NCBI GenBank assembly: GCA_036517695.1
Contig: DATDVC010000019.1
Location: 1 to 7,928 of the forward strand
Length of the DNA: 7,928 nucleotides
Direction of reading: 5' to 3'
Source of the DNA: DATDVC01 sp036517695
Lineage (GTDB): Bacteria; Patescibacteriota; Minisyncoccia; Phycocordibacterales; WO2-35-19
Shown here: piece by piece, positions 5,456 through 7,928 of the stretch
Layout of the letters: every line of letters starts with the position of its first letter
Numbering within the stretch: position 1 is the stretch's first letter
Translations under genes and position numbers: made by a program
Notes under the pieces: generated by a model
Databases searched by the model: none
What the model was told of the DNA's origin: nothing
What the model saw: only the letters and a program-made list of their open reading frames with translations

Positions 5456-7249
5456 ATGTTTGATTTTTTAAAGAAAAAAGAAAATAAGAGTGAGATGCCA
5501 CTTTCCATTTTGCCAAAAGCGATTTCAGAGAGTCCGGAACTTGAACTAAGAGACATCCTTGCTCCGAGTGCCTTAAAAGTAAACGTTAAAGAGCTTAATT
5601 TGGGAGAAAAGGTGGTCAGAAGCTTTTTTGTCATATCTTATCCTCGCTATCTTACAGAAGATTGGTTTGCGCCAATAATAAACATGGACAAGATGTTCGA
5701 CATTTCTATTTTCATTCATCCGCTTGAAACGGCGACTATTCTCCGAGGGTTTCAAAAAAAGGTGGCTGAAGTGCAGAGTCAGATAAGGATACGGGAGGAG
5801 AAAGGTCTGGTCCGAGACCCAATGCTCGATACCGCATACCAAGATTTGGAAAATTTGCGCGACCAACTCCAGCAGGCCCAAGAAAAAATGTTTGAGGTCG
5901 GCCTTTATGTGTCAGTTTATGCCAACAAAAGTGAAGAGCTCGACAAAGTCGAGTCCGAAATAAAATCAATTTTGGAATCAAAGCTTGTTTACATGAAGCC
6001 GGCTCTTTTCCAGCAAGAACAGGGCTTTAGAAGCGTTCTCCCTATAGCCAAAGACGAACTTTCGGTGCATTCAAAAATAAATTCTTCGCCTCTTTCATCG
6101 ATCTTTCCTTTCATCTCTTTCGACCTGACTTCCGATAAGGGGATACTTTACGGGATCAACCGGCACAACTCGTCTTTGATACTTTTCGACAGATTTTCTT
6201 TGGAAAACTACAACTCGGTAACCTTTGCAAAATCCGGTTCCGGAAAATCTTACGCCACCAAGCTAGAAATCTTGCGCACGCTGATGTTTGACACCGAAGT
6301 CATTGTGGTTGATCCGGAAAATGAATACGAGTATATGGCCGAGGCCGTAGGAGGCAGGTATTTCAATATCTCTCTCAATTCCGATCACCACATAAATCCA
6401 TTTGAGCTTCCGGTGCCGGGAGAGGACGAGTCAAGCGCCTCCGTTTTACGGAGCCAAATCATAAACTTGGTCGGCCTTTTCCGCATAATGATGGGCGGGC
6501 TCACCGCAGAAGAAGACGCGGTGATTGACCGGGCGATCACCGAAACTTACGCCCTTAAAGACATCACGGCTGACTCTGATTTCAAAAATGTCGAACCACC
6601 GCTCCTCTCTGACTTCGAGCTTGTGCTTGGCGGCATGGAAGGAGGAGAATCTTTGGCCCAAAGACTCTCAAAATACACCCGAGGCACTTGGGCAAACTTT
6701 ATCAATCGGCCTTCAAACATAGACATCAACAAAAAATTCGTCGTCTTTTCTATCAGAGACATGGAAGATGAGTTGAAGCCGGTCGCCATGTATATCGTCA
6801 TGCATTATATATGGAATGCGATAAGAAGGGAGGTGAAAAAGCGCCTCCTTGTCATCGACGAAGCCTGGTGGATGATGAAAAGCGAAGACACGGCATCTTT
6901 CCTTCTTTCACTCGCAAAAAGAGGAAGGAAATACTATTTGGGGCTTGCGACAATCACTCAAGACGTTGACGACTTTCTAAAATCGCCCTACGGCATGCCG
7001 ATCGTTTCCAACTCTTCCATACAAATGCTTTTGAAGCAGTCGCCGACAACCATAGACAGACTTCAGGAGGTTTTCAACCTGACCGACGAAGAAAAATATT
7101 TGCTTATAGAGTCTGGAGTAGGGGAAGGCATATTCTTTGCCGGACTCAAGCATGTGGCCATAAAGATCATCGCTTCTTACACCGAAGACCAGATCATCAC
7201 CTCCGACCCCTCGCAAATTTTGGCAATGAAGAAACAGAAAATAGGGTAG
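5456..7249 (+). CDS. virB4: VirB4-type T4SS ATPase
   Basis: This 597-aa protein is the cytoplasmic motor ATPase of the secretion machine, which powers assembly and substrate transfer at the inner membrane. Residues about 40-200 form the VirB4 N-terminal domain, including a helical hairpin (95-150) with many Gln and Glu. The Walker A loop is AKSGSGKS at 258-265, followed by VIVVDPENEYEYMAEAVGG (282-300). HHINPFELP (311-319) is typical of the family. Walker B is LLVIDEAW at 464-471, with catalytic Glu 469. ATITQDVDDF (498-507) and the C-terminal NSSIQMLLKQ segment (519-528) complete the nucleotide-binding core. All parts are present and the length is within the usual range, so it appears functional. 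The first Gly of Walker A is Ala, probably a family variant. MFDFLKKKE is a credible start. AGGA at 5451-5454 is only 1 nt from the ATG, too close for a normal ribosome binding site. Confidence 0.95.
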   Translation: MFDFLKKKENKSEMPLSILPKAISESPELELRDILAPSALKVNVKELNLGEKVVRSFFVISYPRYLTEDWFAPIINMDKMFDISIFIHPLETATILRGFQKKVAEVQSQIRIREEKGLVRDPMLDTAYQDLENLRDQLQQAQEKMFEVGLYVSVYANKSEELDKVESEIKSILESKLVYMKPALFQQEQGFRSVLPIAKDELSVHSKINSSPLSSIFPFISFDLTSDKGILYGINRHNSSLILFDRFSLENYNSVTFAKSGSGKSYATKLEILRTLMFDTEVIVVDPENEYEYMAEAVGGRYFNISLNSDHHINPFELPVPGEDESSASVLRSQIINLVGLFRIMMGGLTAEEDAVIDRAITETYALKDITADSDFKNVEPPLLSDFELVLGGMEGGESLAQRLSKYTRGTWANFINRPSNIDINKKFVVFSIRDMEDELKPVAMYIVMHYIWNAIRREVKKRLLVIDEAWWMMKSEDTASFLLSLAKRGRKYYLGLATITQDVDDFLKSPYGMPIVSNSSIQMLLKQSPTTIDRLQEVFNLTDEEKYLLIESGVGEGIFFAGLKHVAIKIIASYTEDQIITSDPSQILAMKKQKIG

Positions 7250-7258
7250 AATATAGAG

Positions 7259-7876
7259 GTGGAAGAAAAACGAGAAAGAATAAAAATTTGGATGGGGGCT
7301 TGCATTATAAGCGTCGCTCTTTTTCTAGATTTGTTTGAGATGGTGACAACATGGCTCGGCATAGGAATCGTGATGGGTGTAGTCATCGCACCATGCGCCA
7401 CTTTGGGATTTTGGATTTGGTACAAATTTCTTGATGTTCCTTTTATCGCCAGTCCTAAAAAATTCGCCACCCTTGCCATCACTTCTTTTATCGAAATCAT
7501 TCCTGCTTTTGACGCCATCCCTCTCGCTTCTTTCGGTTGGACCATCGGCGCTATTATCTTGGTAACAATGGTGCGCGCGGAAGACAAGGGGGGCATTTTG
7601 GGCAATCTTGCCGGCACTTCGATGGGTATGGTGGGGCAAAGATACGGAGCTCGCCCTGATCTTTACAAGACTCCAGAAATCGCAAGAGAAAACAGAGAAA
7701 TCCTGGCTTTTAAAAAAGGCGACGTCGAACATGAAGCACTAAGACGAAACCCGCAATTTAGCAAAGAGCAATACGCGAGAGGCATCGGCATGGCAAGCGA
7801 CATTGCAACCAAAAAGATTACTGACCCCCAAAGCAGGCGCGAATTTTTAGGATTGGGAAATAATCCTAAAAAATAA
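7259..7876 (+). CDS. Unrecognised multi-pass membrane protein downstream of virB4
   Basis: This 205-aa protein starts with GTG, 9 nt after the virB4 stop. The in-frame ATG at 7292 would remove 11 charged residues before the first membrane segment, and GTG is preferred because it keeps that basic N-terminus. Hydrophobic segments lie at about 12-31, 33-56, 69-88 and 90-105, so three or four membrane passes are likely. The loop FLDVPFIASPKKFA (57-70) lies between the second and third. The last 100 residues are soluble and charged, with a Gly-rich linker (111-130) and helices rich in Arg, Lys and Glu ending LGLGNNPKK. I do not recognise a family. Its close spacing to virB4 suggests co-expression and a membrane-linked role in the same machine, but that is inference from position. 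It seems somewhat richer in G+C than the 5' half of the window, like virB4. Confidence 0.75.
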   Translation: MEEKRERIKIWMGACIISVALFLDLFEMVTTWLGIGIVMGVVIAPCATLGFWIWYKFLDVPFIASPKKFATLAITSFIEIIPAFDAIPLASFGWTIGAIILVTMVRAEDKGGILGNLAGTSMGMVGQRYGARPDLYKTPEIARENREILAFKKGDVEHEALRRNPQFSKEQYARGIGMASDIATKKITDPQSRREFLGLGNNPKK

Positions 7877-7928
7877 ATACCGAACCAAAAGAGTGTTGGG
7901 TGTGAATTGCGAAGTTTTTTTTGAAACT
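7877..7928. other. Non-coding tail at the window edge
   Basis: These 52 nt contain no convincing gene start. A run of eight T lies at 7915-7922, but I find no stable stem directly before it, so it is not called a terminator. The next gene, if it belongs to the cluster, is outside the window. Confidence 0.4.

Noticed and set aside
7908..7922. T-run at the window end as a terminator
   Set aside because: No stable stem can be formed directly upstream, and the window ends too soon to see the context.

Overview
The window carries a compact, single-strand gene cluster for the core of a type IV secretion or conjugation-like (T4SS) machine. The likely source is a Patescibacteria/CPR bacterium, probably of the Parcubacteria type. 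This placement is inferred from gene content and protein style: an exported Cys-containing protein, a VirB6-like protein with a long basic tail, a PrgI-family protein, a TraC-like protein and VirB4, in tight array and AT-rich DNA, with almost no Shine-Dalgarno sequences. No rRNA or marker gene is present to prove it. TGA appears as a normal stop (two genes end in it) and no reading frame contains an in-frame TGA, so nothing points to the UGA=Gly code of Gracilibacteria/Absconditabacteria.

Layout, all on the + strand: 2-232, the 3' end of an unrecognised gene; 205-264, a possible promoter and a short leader with a degenerate CGAA-type repeat; 265-1539, an exported protein with eight cysteines after the signal peptide; 1548-3521, a VirB6/TrbL-like polytopic channel protein with a long soluble tail; 3526-4116, an unrecognised soluble protein ending in a DPYREPLEN motif; 4225-4644, a PrgI-family (VirB3-like) protein; 4727-5353, a TraC-like protein resembling a VirB4 N-terminal domain; 5456-7249, a VirB4-type ATPase with Walker A and B; 7259-7876, an unrecognised multi-pass membrane protein with a GTG start; 7877-7928, a short non-coding tail.

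The genes fit one machine. VirB4 would be the cytoplasmic motor, PrgI and VirB6-like proteins the inner-membrane platform and channel, and the exported protein an extracytoplasmic part. The 196-aa and 205-aa proteins are candidate accessory subunits. No VirD4 coupling protein, relaxase, VirB8/9/10 or pilin gene is recognisable here.

The least explained part is non-coding. Three related elements of 74-102 bp (E1 4113-4214, E2 4645-4718, E3 5350-5445) fill the three consecutive gaps around prgI and the traC-like gene. Each is built from 9-bp units of the form TTA-NNN-TAA, with a left arm of one polarity, a short core, and a right arm of opposite polarity able to pair with the left. They begin at, or contain, the stop codon of the gene before and end 8-10 nt before the next start codon. 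The core of E3 is inverted relative to that of E2 although the arms keep their polarity. The other gene junctions are only 4-9 nt long and have no such element.
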